Shown piece by piece: positions 17,659-28,195 of a DNA stretch of 64,000 nt. Each line of letters begins with the position of its first letter. Within the stretch, counting starts at the first letter, position 1. The translations under genes were made by a program, and so were the position numbers. The notes under the pieces are model-generated. The model searched no databases. It had not been told where the DNA came from and saw only the letters and a program-made list of their open reading frames with translations. Origin of the DNA: Actinopolymorpha sp. NPDC004070 (GTDB lineage: Bacteria > Actinomycetota > Actinomycetes > Propionibacteriales > Actinopolymorphaceae); the NCBI RefSeq assembly GCF_040610475.1, contig NZ_JBEXMJ010000001.1, forward strand, positions 682,001 through 746,000, read 5' to 3'.

Positions 17659-18222
17659 ATGAGCGGGGACTACTTCACCGGGCAGCTGCTGGTCGCGACG
17701 CCCGCACTGACCGACTCCAACTTCGCCCGTGGCGTCGTTCTGGTCCTCGACCACGACCACGACGGGGCCCTCGGGGTGCTGGTCAACCGGCCCAGTGAGC
17801 TGCCCGTCACGGCCGTTCTCGCCCAGTGGAACGACCTGGTCTGCCCACCGGACGTGCTGTTCCACGGCGGCCCGGTGGCCACCGACTCCGCGCTGGCGCT
17901 GGCGGAGGTGCCCGCCGACGGGGACGCCGAGCCCCTCGGCTGGCGCCGGCTGCACGGGCACCTCGGGCTGGTCGACCTGGACACACCTCCGGAGCTGCTG
18001 GCCGGCGGGGTGCGCAGCATGCGGATGTTCGCCGGCTACGCGGGCTGGTCGCCCGGCCAGCTGGAGGCGGAGGTCAAGGAGGGCGGGTGGTACGTGGTCG
18101 ACGCCGAGCCCGGCGACGCGTTCACCACCGACCCCGAAGGGCTGTGGCGGCGGGTGCTGCGCAGGCAGCCGGACGAGCTCGCCCTGGTGGCGACGTTCCC
18201 CGAGGATCCCTCCCTCAACTAG
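17659..18222 (+). CDS. YqgE/AlgH family protein (UPF0301)
   Basis: This 187-residue protein matches UPF0301. It starts with YFTGQLLVATPALTDSNFARGVVLVLDHDHDGALGVLVNRP, and later has VLFHGGPVATDSA and RMFAGYAGWSPGQLEAEVKEGGWYVV, the usual family blocks. The biochemical function is unknown. Family members have been linked to transcriptional control in pseudomonads (AlgH). ATG 17659 has only a short GAGG upstream and sits 4 nt after the previous stop, so it is likely part of the malic enzyme operon. Confidence 0.9.
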   Translation: MSGDYFTGQLLVATPALTDSNFARGVVLVLDHDHDGALGVLVNRPSELPVTAVLAQWNDLVCPPDVLFHGGPVATDSALALAEVPADGDAEPLGWRRLHGHLGLVDLDTPPELLAGGVRSMRMFAGYAGWSPGQLEAEVKEGGWYVVDAEPGDAFTTDPEGLWRRVLRRQPDELALVATFPEDPSLN

Positions 18223-18319
18223 GTACCGGGGCCCGGTACGGGCCTGGTACGGCCCCAGCCCGGACCCGCAGCGACCGGAAGCGGGCCGCCGGACTGTGTG
18301 CCCGCGGCGGAGGAACGTC

Positions 18320-18325
18320 TAGACT
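18320..18325 (+). promoter_or_regulatory. -10 element for the DUF3039 gene (leaderless)
   Basis: TAGACT ends 7 nt before GTG 18333, with no ribosome site in between. This fits a leaderless transcript. Confidence 0.5.
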
Positions 18326-18332
18326 TCGCCGG

Positions 18333-18605
18333 GTGAATACGCAACTGAGCCCCGGTGCGCAGACCGTCGAGGACACCCGCACGGTGCCCTCCCACGGCGA
18401 CGACGGCGATCACGAGCGGTTCTCCCATTACGTACCCAAGGAGAAGCTTGTCGAGGCCATGGTCACGGGTACGCCCGTGATCGCGCTGTGCGGCAAGGTC
18501 TGGGTGCCCAGCCGTGACCCGGAGCGGTTCCCCGTCTGCCCGGAGTGCAAGGAGATCTGGGAAGGTCTCCCGCCCGGCGGCGGTGACGGCGAGGGCGACG
18601 ACTGA
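18333..18605 (+). CDS. DUF3039 family protein
   Basis: This 90-residue actinobacterial protein of unknown function has a conserved core: HYVPKEKLVEAMVTGTPVIALCGKVWVPSRDPERFPVCPECKEIW. Three cysteines (one in ALCG, two in CPEC) suggest a small metal-binding knuckle. The N-terminal 30 residues and the acidic Gly-rich tail are low in complexity. GTG 18333 is chosen because the family N-terminus follows and a -10 element is ideally placed for a leaderless start. Confidence 0.82.
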   Translation: MNTQLSPGAQTVEDTRTVPSHGDDGDHERFSHYVPKEKLVEAMVTGTPVIALCGKVWVPSRDPERFPVCPECKEIWEGLPPGGGDGEGDD

Positions 18606-18632
18606 CCAGCTGACCGGCTGGTCCGACCGGCC

Positions 18633-18833
18633 TCAGCCTGCCTCTGCCCACTGGCGACGGCGTTCCCGATCGGCGCAGACCGACTCCCAGGCGTTACGCC
18701 TGGCGACGTCTGCGTCGGCCGCGAGCAGCGCGGCGAGCCGGCCCACCACCGACCGTGCTCCCCGGACCAGGGGAGGCGGCCAGGGCTGCGGGTACGCGGA
18801 GTCCGGCTCGGGGGACGCGGCCCGGCTGCTCAT
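18633..18833 (-). CDS. Small actinobacterial protein, copy A of a tandem pair
   Basis: This 66-residue protein is not recognised. Its C-terminal half (ARSVVGRLAALLAADADVARRNAWESVCADRERRRQW) closely matches the protein encoded at 19023-19349 on the same strand. The shared core is RNAWE-S/A-VCAD, two to three residues, then RRxQW. The start at 18833 has AGGAG 6 nt away; longer forms up to 18989 lack a site. The predicted fold is a short amphipathic helical hairpin with one conserved Cys and two conserved Trp. It may share a transcript with copy B. No function is assigned. Confidence 0.6.
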   Translation of the reverse strand: MSSRAASPEPDSAYPQPWPPPLVRGARSVVGRLAALLAADADVARRNAWESVCADRERRRQWAEAG

Positions 18834-19022
18834 GCTCGCTCCTCGCTGCTCCGGTCGGCCGAGGGCCGCCGGGCGCGGATCCGGGGGTGTTCTCCCCACG
18901 AGGATGCGCGGGCTGTGTTGCGGGCCGGTTGCCGGCAGGTCAATGCCGGTCGACGGTTGTCGGTATCCGCTGGACCGCCGCTGGACCACCGCCGAACCGC
19001 CGCCGGACGGCTGCTGACCCGG

Positions 19023-19349
19023 CTACGGCTGGTCGGGCGCGCGGGTGGCTGCCCGGGCGGAGGTCGAGGCGCCTGCCGACGGGGGAGCCGAGCGCGAGGG
19101 CGGCGTGTGCCGGCGCCGCGCCGGTCGCCGCCCGGCGTTCACCGCGAGTTCGACGACGTCGTTCCACTGCTGGCGGCGCTGCAGGTCGGCGCACACTGCC
19201 TCCCAGGCGTTGCGCTGCCCGAGGTCGGCGTCCAGGCCGGGCAGTCGCGAGGCCACCTGGCCGACGAGTCTGCGGGCGGTTTCCACCAGGCCTCGCTGGG
19301 GAATCGGAACCTGCCGACCGTCCGGAGTGGACCCGCCGCCATCGACCAT
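19023..19349 (-). CDS. Small actinobacterial protein, copy B of a tandem pair
   Basis: This 108-residue protein is paralogous to the one at 18633-18833. Residues 23-65 (ARRLVGQVASRLPGLDADLGQRNAWEAVCADLQRRQQW) align with copy A. The tail beyond residue 70 is basic, then Ser/Ala-rich. ATG 19349 is preceded by GAGGAG with good spacing. It lies divergent from the SF2 helicase gene, 408 nt away. The repeated RNAWE...CAD...RR.QW core is the only recognisable feature. It might be a small nucleic-acid or protein-binding helical domain, but that is inference. Confidence 0.6.
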   Translation of the reverse strand: MVDGGGSTPDGRQVPIPQRGLVETARRLVGQVASRLPGLDADLGQRNAWEAVCADLQRRQQWNDVVELAVNAGRRPARRRHTPPSRSAPPSAGASTSARAATRAPDQP

Positions 19350-19757
19350 CGCTGCTCCTCTTCGACTCTGGTTCGACCCCGGTTCGACCCGGTCGGACAC
19401 CGGCGTGAACCGGTCGGGGCCCCGTCCGGCCCCTCTGACCCTGCGGACAGTGCCGGCGCGCGCCCCCGATTCGAAAGCGCGCCGGCAGCTGGCGCTGCGG
19501 TCGATATTCCCCACTTGGAGTTCCCCGATGGTTACGGATTGGTCAAGCCTCGGTGGAAGACACGCTCACGGATCGGTGACCGTTCGATAACGGGAGAAGG
19601 GCGTCCTACCCGGCGAAACCGGGACGAGCGGGTCGCCGCGACACGCCATTCGTCCTATCACCTGGGTCGATGTCGCGATGCGTGTGGGCCTGGCCCGAAA
19701 CGACCGGCGATCAAGCTAATGTCGCGGGTCGGAGTTCGTCCATGCGGAAGGGAAGAC
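19350..19757. other. Divergent intergenic region upstream of the helicase
   Basis: This 408-nt region separates the small-protein genes from the helicase gene. A TAATGT at 19717-19722 is a candidate -10 for the helicase, giving a leader of about 30 nt. The segment 19500-19720 is less GC-rich than its surroundings. No gene or RNA structure is supported. Confidence 0.4.
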
Positions 19758-21626
19758 GTGAGCACGCCCGCCTCGACGACCGACACCCGTCAAGTAGCCC
19801 CCGGCACCGGAAACCCCGGAGTGGCCGGCGCCGGAGCCGCCAGCACCGTCGGACCCTGGGGCCGGCTGCGCGCCTGGCAGCAGGAGGCGTTCGACGCCTA
19901 CAACGCCCGCAACCCGCGGGACTACCTCGCGGTCGCGACGCCCGGAGCGGGCAAGACGGCGTTCGCGCTCACGATCGCCGCGGACCTGCTCGCCCGGCGG
20001 ATCGTCGAGAAGGTCATCGTGGTCACCCCGACCGACCACCTCAAGCGCCAGTGGGCCGACGCGGCCGCACGCGGCGACATCGCCCTGGACCCGGCGTTCG
20101 CCGGGCGTGGCGGGCGTACCAGCCGGGACTTCCACGGTGTCGTGGTCACCTACGCCGGGGTGGCGGCGGCGACGCAGGCGCTGCGGGTGCGTTGCGAGCG
20201 GTTCAAGACGATGGTGATCCTGGACGAGATCCACCACGCCGGTGACGCGCTCACCTGGGGCGAGGCGGTCCGCGAGGCGTTCGAGCCGGCCACCCGGCGC
20301 CTGTCGCTCACCGGTACGCCGTTCCGCAGCGACGCCAACCCCATCCCGTTCGTCACCTACGTGCCCGACACCGAGGGGGTCCCGCGCAGCGAGGCCGACT
20401 ACGGCTACGGCTACGGCCGCGCCCTGGCCGACGGCGTGGTCCGGCCGGTGCTCTTCCTGGCGTACTCCGGTGACATGCGCTGGCGGACCAGCGCCGGCGA
20501 CGAGATGCACGTGCGGCTCGGCACCCCGCTCACCAAGGACCTCGCGGCCCAGGCCTGGCGGACGGCGCTGGACCCGGCCGGTGACTGGATCCAGAGCGTG
20601 CTCCGGGCCGCGGACACCCGGCTCACCGAGGTACGCCGGCACGTCCCCGACGCCGGCGGCCTGGTGATCGCCACCGACCAGGAGACCGCCCGCGCGTACG
20701 CCAAGATTCTCGGCCAGGTCGCCGGTGAGAAGCCCACCGTCGTGCTGTCGGACGAGTCCACGGCGAGCAAGCGGATCGGGCAGTTCGCCGAGAACGACAG
20801 CCGGTGGATGGTCGCCGTCCGGATGGTGAGCGAGGGAGTCGACGTGCCCCGCCTGGCGGTCGGCGTGTATGCCACCGCCACCCAGACTCCGCTGTTCTTC
20901 GCCCAGGCGGTGGGTCGTTTCGTCCGCGCCCGGCGGCGGGGTGAGACCGCGTCGCTGTTCCTGCCGACGGTGCCGATCCTGCTGCAGTACGCCGCGGAGA
21001 TGGAGGTTCTGCGCGACCACGCGCTGGGCCGGGCGGTGAAGGACGAGGACGACATCTTCGCCGCGGAGGAGGACCTCCTGGCCGAAGCGGCCCGCGGCGA
21101 GACCGGGGCGGACATGCTGGACGACCAGCGCTACCAGGCGATCGGGTCGGAGGCGGCGTTCGACCGGCTGGTGTACGACGGCAACGAGTTCGGCGGGGAG
21201 CTGGGGGAGGACGAGACGGAGTTCCTCGGCATCCCGGGCCTGCTGGAGCCGGACCAGATGCGTGAGCTGTTGCGCCGGCGCCGGTCGGGCGGGGGGCCGA
21301 CGGCGGGGGCCGAGCCGTCCTCGGTGACGTCGACGTCGGACCCGGCGTCCTCGCCCTCGGTCGGGGCGGTGCCGCCGCCGGTCGTCGAGGAGTCCGCGGG
21401 CCGTGCCGGCGCGGCGGACGGTGCGACGTACCAACGGCTGGGCGTGCTGCGCCGGGAGCTCAACGGCCTGGTCGCCGCCTGGCACCACCGGACCGGCCAG
21501 CCGCACGGCGCGGTACACGCCGAGCTGCGCCGGGTGTGTGGGGGTCCACTGGCGGTGCAGGCCACCGCCGAACAGCTCCAGGCCCGCATCGACATGATCC
21601 GTGAATGGGCGGTCAAGCGGTCCTGA
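19758..21626 (+). CDS. SF2 DEAD/DEAH-box helicase (SSL2/XPB-like)
   Basis: This 622-residue helicase has an SF2 core. The Q-like LRAWQQEAFDAY near residue 35, motif I ATPGAGKT near 58, motif II DEIHH, motif III LTGTPFRSD and motif VI QAVGRFVRARR are all present. The DEIH form and the order fit the COG1061-like group found in actinobacteria. The C-terminal 200 residues contain an acidic stretch, a Ser/Pro-rich linker and a conserved helical tail (YQRLGVLRRELNGLVAAWHHRTGQPHG). GTG 19758 follows GGAAGGGAAG. A role in DNA repair or nucleic-acid remodelling is likely, but the substrate is unknown. Confidence 0.88.
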   Translation: MSTPASTTDTRQVAPGTGNPGVAGAGAASTVGPWGRLRAWQQEAFDAYNARNPRDYLAVATPGAGKTAFALTIAADLLARRIVEKVIVVTPTDHLKRQWADAAARGDIALDPAFAGRGGRTSRDFHGVVVTYAGVAAATQALRVRCERFKTMVILDEIHHAGDALTWGEAVREAFEPATRRLSLTGTPFRSDANPIPFVTYVPDTEGVPRSEADYGYGYGRALADGVVRPVLFLAYSGDMRWRTSAGDEMHVRLGTPLTKDLAAQAWRTALDPAGDWIQSVLRAADTRLTEVRRHVPDAGGLVIATDQETARAYAKILGQVAGEKPTVVLSDESTASKRIGQFAENDSRWMVAVRMVSEGVDVPRLAVGVYATATQTPLFFAQAVGRFVRARRRGETASLFLPTVPILLQYAAEMEVLRDHALGRAVKDEDDIFAAEEDLLAEAARGETGADMLDDQRYQAIGSEAAFDRLVYDGNEFGGELGEDETEFLGIPGLLEPDQMRELLRRRRSGGGPTAGAEPSSVTSTSDPASSPSVGAVPPPVVEESAGRAGAADGATYQRLGVLRRELNGLVAAWHHRTGQPHGAVHAELRRVCGGPLAVQATAEQLQARIDMIREWAVKRS

Positions 21627-21642
21627 GCTTCCGTCCGGGGCC

Positions 21643-23593
<1,951 letters not shown>

Positions 23594-23604
23594 CCCCTTC
23601 GCCG

Positions 23605-23610
23605 TACCGT
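23605..23610 (+). promoter_or_regulatory. -10 element for the GlcD-like gene (leaderless)
   Basis: TACCGT ends 7 nt before ATG 23618. The gene may thus have its own promoter although it starts only 25 nt after hppD. Confidence 0.4.
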
Positions 23611-23617
23611 AGGTGGC

Positions 23618-25006
23618 ATGGCGGAAACCTCTGATGACCTGATCACCGCCCTGCGGGCCGAGCTTCCCGACGAGGCGGTCGTCACCGATCCGGACCGGCT
23701 GGCGTCGTACCAGCACGACATGGCGACGTTCTGTCCCTACGGCATGCCCGCGGTCTGCGTGCTCGCCCGGTCCACCGAGCACGTGCAGCACGTCCTGCGG
23801 GTCGCGTCGCGCCTCGGCGTCCCCGTCGTACCCCAGGGCGCCCGCACGGGCCTGTCCGGCGGCGCCAACGCGATCGACGGCTGCATCGTGTTGTCGCTTT
23901 CGAAGATGGCCGCGATCCGCGAGATCGACGCGCCGAACCGGATCGCGGTGGTCGAGCCCGGCGTGCTCAACGCCACGCTGTCGGCGGCGGTCGCCGAGCA
24001 CGGGCTGTTCTACCCACCCGACCCGTCCAGCTGGGAGATCTCCACCCTGGGCGGGAACGTGGCCACCAACGCCGGCGGCCTGTGTTGCGTGAAGTACGGC
24101 GTCACCGCCGACTTCGTCCGCGGCCTGGAGGTGGTGCTCGCCGACGGCGAGGTGCTGCGCACCGGGCGCCGGACCGCCAAGGGCGTGGCGGGCTACGACC
24201 TCACCCGGCTGTTCGTCGGCTCGGAGGGAACGCTCGGCGTGGTCACCGAGGTGACGCTTGCGTTGCGGCCGACCGGGCGCGAGCCCCGCACCGTCGCCGG
24301 CCTGTTCCCGACGGTCGCGCAGGCCGGTGACGCGGTGGCCCGGGTCGTCGCCGCGGGGCTGGTGCCGAGCCTGCTGGAGTTCATGGACCAGACGTCGCTG
24401 CGGGCCTCCAACGACCACCTCAACATGGGGCTGCCCGAGGACGCCGCCGCGATGCTCATCGCGCAGTCCGACGCTGACCCCGACCGGGCGGTCGCCGACA
24501 TCGGTGCGATCTCCGCGATCTTCTCCGAGGCCGGCGGTTTCGACGTGGTGGAGGCCGAGGACCTGGCCGAGGGGGAGATGCTGCTGGCCGCGCGCCGGAA
24601 CTCCCACTACGCCCTGGAGGCGCTGGGCACCGGGCTGACCGACGACGTGTGCGTGCCGCTGACCCGGCTGGCCGACTACATCCACCAGGTGGAGAAGGTG
24701 GCCGCCGAGGCGGACCTCACCATCGCCACGGTCGGGCACGCCGGTGACGGCAACCTGCATCCCAGTGTGATCTTCGACGAGAAGGACGCCGACCAGGTGC
24801 GCCGCGCCAACTGGGCGTTCGACGAGATCATGCGGATCGGCCTGGAGATGGGCGGCACGGTGACCGGCGAGCACGGCATCGGCGTCCTGAAGCGTGACTG
24901 GCTGGCGCGTGAGCTCGGGCCGGTCGGGGAGCGGGTGCACCGCGACCTGAAGCGGCTCTTCGACCCGGCCGGAATCCTCAACCCCGGAAAGGTGCTCAGC
25001 GCCTGA
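23618..25006 (+). CDS. FAD-linked oxidase, GlcD/D-lactate dehydrogenase-like
   Basis: This 462-residue flavoprotein is of the vanillyl-alcohol oxidase family. The FAD-binding domain spans about residues 35-210, with VPQGARTGLSGGANA, LGGNVATNAGGLCCVKYGVT and LFVGSEGTLGVVTE. The C-terminal FAD-oxidase domain includes ATVGHAGDGNLHPSV and EHGIGVLKRDWL. It would oxidise a 2-hydroxy acid such as glycolate or D-lactate. Its position after hppD suggests 4-hydroxyphenyllactate or a related acid as a possible substrate, but that is inference. There is no GlcE or GlcF partner gene nearby. Confidence 0.9.
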   Translation: MAETSDDLITALRAELPDEAVVTDPDRLASYQHDMATFCPYGMPAVCVLARSTEHVQHVLRVASRLGVPVVPQGARTGLSGGANAIDGCIVLSLSKMAAIREIDAPNRIAVVEPGVLNATLSAAVAEHGLFYPPDPSSWEISTLGGNVATNAGGLCCVKYGVTADFVRGLEVVLADGEVLRTGRRTAKGVAGYDLTRLFVGSEGTLGVVTEVTLALRPTGREPRTVAGLFPTVAQAGDAVARVVAAGLVPSLLEFMDQTSLRASNDHLNMGLPEDAAAMLIAQSDADPDRAVADIGAISAIFSEAGGFDVVEAEDLAEGEMLLAARRNSHYALEALGTGLTDDVCVPLTRLADYIHQVEKVAAEADLTIATVGHAGDGNLHPSVIFDEKDADQVRRANWAFDEIMRIGLEMGGTVTGEHGIGVLKRDWLARELGPVGERVHRDLKRLFDPAGILNPGKVLSA

Positions 25007-25034
25007 CCGGTGCCCGCTCCGAGCCGCTCTTATC

Positions 25035-25045
25035 GAAACGCTTTC
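25035..25045. promoter_or_regulatory. LacI-family operator upstream of the importer operon
   Basis: GAAACGCTTTC, within TCGAAACGCTTTCT, matches the central pattern of LacI/CcpA-type operators (AAACGnTTT). It lies 250 nt before the substrate-binding protein gene. LacI repressors usually report sugars, so this favours an oligosaccharide rather than a peptide importer. Confidence 0.6.
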
Positions 25046-25071
25046 TGCCTTCAACCTCCGAAGAAAAGCGC

Positions 25072-25136
25072 GGCCGCTATCGGCCATTGTCTACGAATTG
25101 CGACCGGTCGGTCGCTATTTGTATCCGATAGTGGCC
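25072..25136. repeat. Nested inverted repeats upstream of the importer operon
   Basis: GGCCGCTATCGG (25072-25083) is inversely repeated as CCGATAGTGGCC (25125-25136), 11 of 12 bases. Between them lies a perfect GCGACC-GGTC-GGTCGC hairpin (25100-25115). The structure could act as a terminator for the GlcD-like gene or as operator sites for the importer. Confidence 0.5.
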
Positions 25137-25294
25137 ACAGACAGAGCTGCTGAGTCTTTCCCGCGAACGCAACAGAACCATTCGTTGCCGTTTCCATCTG
25201 GTGTCAGTACCCGCTTGCCCGTAGCCTGCTGGGCACACGTCACCCGCTGACTGCGCGAAGGACTGGTTTCCCCGTGCAGGAAGGGATTCAAGCG

Positions 25295-27100
25295 ATGTCT
25301 GAATTCGGTGCCGCGCGCTCGTCGCGCCGGCAGTTCTTGTTCAACGCCGCGATGGCAGCCGCGGCCGTGGGAGTCGGTGGCGGCGCTTTGGCCGGTTGTG
25401 GTCAGGGCGGAAGTGGTGCCGGCGGCGGAGGCGGGGGAGGAAAGGGCGGCGGTCGTTCCGGCAAGCAGGGCGAGACGCTTTTCATTGCCGGCTTCCAGTG
25501 GGGACCGCCCACCCAGTTCAACCCGCTGGGGCAGAACACCGGCTGGCCGTGCGGGCAGAACAACATGCAGCTGGTCTACGAGACGCTGGTGCGGTTCAAC
25601 CTGCTGAACGGCAAACTCGAACCAGGTCTGGGTAAAGAGCTCCAGACGCCTGACGACTCCACGATCGTCGTCCCGCTGCAGGACGGCACCAAGTGGCAGG
25701 ACGGGAAACCGCTCACCGCCGACGACGTGGTGTTCACCTTCGAGCTGGCCAAGCGGCACAGCGAGCTTTCCTACGCGTCGTTCTGGGACTACGTCGACAA
25801 GATCGAGGCGAGCGACCCGCAGACGGTCAAGGTCACCGTCGGCAAGAAGCCGTTCAACCCGGCGATGGTCAAGAACAGCCTGGCGACCACCTACATCCTG
25901 CCCAAGCACGTCTGGGAACCCCTGGAGAAGCAGGGCAAGCCGATGGGGCAGTTCGAGAACACCAAGCCGGTCGGCTCCGGCCCCTACAAAGTGGACTCCT
26001 ACAACCAGCAGCAGATCAGCCTCACCCGCCAGGACAGCTACTGGGGCAAGAGCGCCTTCGGCGGCCTGCCGAAGCCGAAGTACATCGTGCACCCCATCTT
26101 CAAGGGCAACCAGGACGGCGACCTGCGCTTCCAGCGCGGCGGTGTCGACGTCATGCAGCAGTTCACCCCCCAGATCTGGAAGATGTGGGAGGACAAGAAG
26201 CTCGCGGTGTCCACGTGGTACAAGAAGGAGCCCTACCACGTGCCCGGTGGTATCCCGATGCTCGTCATCAACACCACCAAGAAGGGCCTGGACAATCCCG
26301 CGGTGCGCCGTGCACTGGCGTTCGCCATCAACTACCAGGACATCGCCGACAAGGCCATGTCGAGGTACTCCCAGCCGGCCAACTCCAGCGTCATCCTGCC
26401 CACCGGTGGTGAGTCGAAGTACTTCGACAAGGAGGCGGTGGCGACCAACGGCTGGAAGTACGACCCCGAGCAGTCCAAGAAGATTCTCGAGGGCGAACTG
26501 AAGGCCAAGAAGGGCTCGGACGGCATCTACGTCCTGCCCGACGGCACCCGGCTCGGCCCGTGGACGGCGCAGACGCCCACCGGCTGGAGCGACTGGCAGA
26601 GCGCCCTGCGCATCATGGCCGCCAACGCCAAGGCGGTTGGTATCGACATCACCACGAAGTTCCCGCAGGCGCCCAACGTGACCACCTCGGTCCAGGCCGG
26701 CGACTTCGACCTGGCCTGCTGGGGTGTGGCCTCCACCAGTGCGGCGACGCCCTGGCAGCGGTTCCGTGACGTGCTCGACGAGCGCGGTGTCGCCAAGCTC
26801 GGCCAGCCGGCGTTCTGGAACTACGGCCGGTTCAAGGACCCCGCCGTCGCCGGACTGCTCGACCAGGCGGCCGGGGCCACCGACGACGCGACCGCCAAAC
26901 AGGCGTACGGAAAGCTCGACGAGATCTTCATGAAGAACGCACCGATGATCCCGTTGATGTACCGCCCGCTGGAGTTCTACGAGTTCAACGAGACCAACTG
27001 GAAGAACTTCCCCAACGAGAAGAACGCCTACGCTCCGCCGATGTTCCAGGGCGCCGGCGTGTCCTGGCTGTTCAAGATCAAGAGCGCGTCGGAGAGCTGA
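25295..27100 (+). CDS. ABC transporter substrate-binding lipoprotein (SBP family 5)
   Basis: This 601-residue binding protein is the first gene of a five-gene importer. A Tat-type signal (SRRQFLF, Arg11-Arg12) leads to a lipobox LAGC with Cys35, so it should be an exported lipoprotein. A Gly-rich linker follows (about 38-58), then the SBP_bac_5 domain (TLFIAGFQWGPPTQFNPL ... LTADDVVFTFELAK ... RQDSYWG ... NPAVRRALAFAINYQDIADKA). ATG 25295 has AGGAAGG upstream. Family 5 proteins bind peptides or oligosaccharides. The LacI-type operator argues for sugar. A perfect 46-nt palindrome separates it from the permeases. Confidence 0.92.
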   Translation: MSEFGAARSSRRQFLFNAAMAAAAVGVGGGALAGCGQGGSGAGGGGGGGKGGGRSGKQGETLFIAGFQWGPPTQFNPLGQNTGWPCGQNNMQLVYETLVRFNLLNGKLEPGLGKELQTPDDSTIVVPLQDGTKWQDGKPLTADDVVFTFELAKRHSELSYASFWDYVDKIEASDPQTVKVTVGKKPFNPAMVKNSLATTYILPKHVWEPLEKQGKPMGQFENTKPVGSGPYKVDSYNQQQISLTRQDSYWGKSAFGGLPKPKYIVHPIFKGNQDGDLRFQRGGVDVMQQFTPQIWKMWEDKKLAVSTWYKKEPYHVPGGIPMLVINTTKKGLDNPAVRRALAFAINYQDIADKAMSRYSQPANSSVILPTGGESKYFDKEAVATNGWKYDPEQSKKILEGELKAKKGSDGIYVLPDGTRLGPWTAQTPTGWSDWQSALRIMAANAKAVGIDITTKFPQAPNVTTSVQAGDFDLACWGVASTSAATPWQRFRDVLDERGVAKLGQPAFWNYGRFKDPAVAGLLDQAAGATDDATAKQAYGKLDEIFMKNAPMIPLMYRPLEFYEFNETNWKNFPNEKNAYAPPMFQGAGVSWLFKIKSASES

Positions 27101-27109
27101 ACACCTTCT

Positions 27110-27155
27110 GGCCCGGACGCCGCGTGCACGACGTCGTGCACGCGGCGTCCGGGCC
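27110..27155. repeat. Perfect 46-nt palindrome between binding-protein and permease genes
   Basis: Positions 27110-27132 are the exact reverse complement of 27133-27155, 23 bp per arm with no loop. It begins 10 nt after the binding-protein stop. In RNA it would form a very stable hairpin. By analogy with intercistronic hairpins in sugar importer operons, it likely protects the upstream mRNA and lowers permease expression. Confidence 0.85.
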
Positions 27156-27187
27156 GGCACACCGTCGGCGGAACGTGAGGGAAGTGT

Positions 27188-28195
27188 ATGCGGCTACGCA
27201 AGTACCTCGTCGGCAAATCGCTGTGGTACCTCGGCGCGCTGCTGGTCGCGCTGGTGCTGAACTTCCTGCTCCCGCGGCTCGTCCCCGGAAACCCCGTGGA
27301 CGCGATCGTCGCGCAGCTCGGGCGTTCGGGAACGCAGGCTGACTCGCTGCAGCGGATCCACGAGCACTACGTCAAGGAGTTCGGCCTCGACCAGTCGATG
27401 GTGGGGCAGTTCTTCACCTATCTCGGCAACCTCGCCCACTTCGACCTGGGCACGTCGTTCGCGCAGTACCCCGCCCACGTCGACGGGCTGATCAGCCAGG
27501 CGCTGCCGTGGACGATCGGCCTGCAGCTTCCGGCCATCCTGATCGGCTGGCTGGTCGGCAACGCACTCGGCGCGCTGGCGGCGTTCAAGGGCGGGTGGTT
27601 CGACCGAGGGGCCTTCCTGAGCTCGCTGTTCCTGTCCAGCATGCCGTACTACTGCCTGGCGATCCTGCTGCTCTACCTGTGCGCGGTGGCGTTACCACTG
27701 CTGCCACCCGGAGGCGGCTACGAGCCGGGCAGCTCACCGGAGCTGAGTGTCACGTTCATGGTCGACGTGATGCGCCACTACTGGCTGCCGTTCCTGTCGC
27801 TGGTGCTGATCTTCGTCGGCGGACAGGCCGTCGGCATGCGGTCGATGGCGATCTACGAACTGAACTCCGACTACGTGAACTACGGCCGGGGTCTCGGCCT
27901 GTCGGACAAGCGGATCGTGCGGTACATCTTCCGCAACGCCATGCTGCCGCAGGTGACCGGTCTCGCCCTGTCGATCGGCACTCTGGTGGGCGGCGCCCTC
28001 ATTACCGAGATCGTGTTCTCCTATCCCGGGATCGGTTCGCTGTTGTTTTCCGCGATCGGGCAGAACGACTATCCCGTCATCCAGGCGATCACCCTGATCA
28101 TCCTGGTGGCCGTGTTGTTGTCGAACTTCCTCGTCGAGATCGCCTACGGGTTCGTCGACCCGCGGATCCGGGCGTCGCAGGCAGGTGAGCGCTGA
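27188..28195 (+). CDS. ABC transporter permease (DppB/OppB type)
   Basis: This 335-residue permease has six predicted helices. It starts with MRLRKYLVGKSLWYLGALLVALVLNFLLPRLVPGNP, typical of DppB. The EAA-type loop GMRSMAIYELNSDYVNYGRGLGLSDKRIVRYIFRNAMLP is clear near residues 217-257. ATG 27188 has GAGGGAAG upstream. It overlaps the next permease gene by one base (TGATG), so the pair is made in equal amounts. It partners the binding protein encoded before it. Confidence 0.92.
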   Translation: MRLRKYLVGKSLWYLGALLVALVLNFLLPRLVPGNPVDAIVAQLGRSGTQADSLQRIHEHYVKEFGLDQSMVGQFFTYLGNLAHFDLGTSFAQYPAHVDGLISQALPWTIGLQLPAILIGWLVGNALGALAAFKGGWFDRGAFLSSLFLSSMPYYCLAILLLYLCAVALPLLPPGGGYEPGSSPELSVTFMVDVMRHYWLPFLSLVLIFVGGQAVGMRSMAIYELNSDYVNYGRGLGLSDKRIVRYIFRNAMLPQVTGLALSIGTLVGGALITEIVFSYPGIGSLLFSAIGQNDYPVIQAITLIILVAVLLSNFLVEIAYGFVDPRIRASQAGER

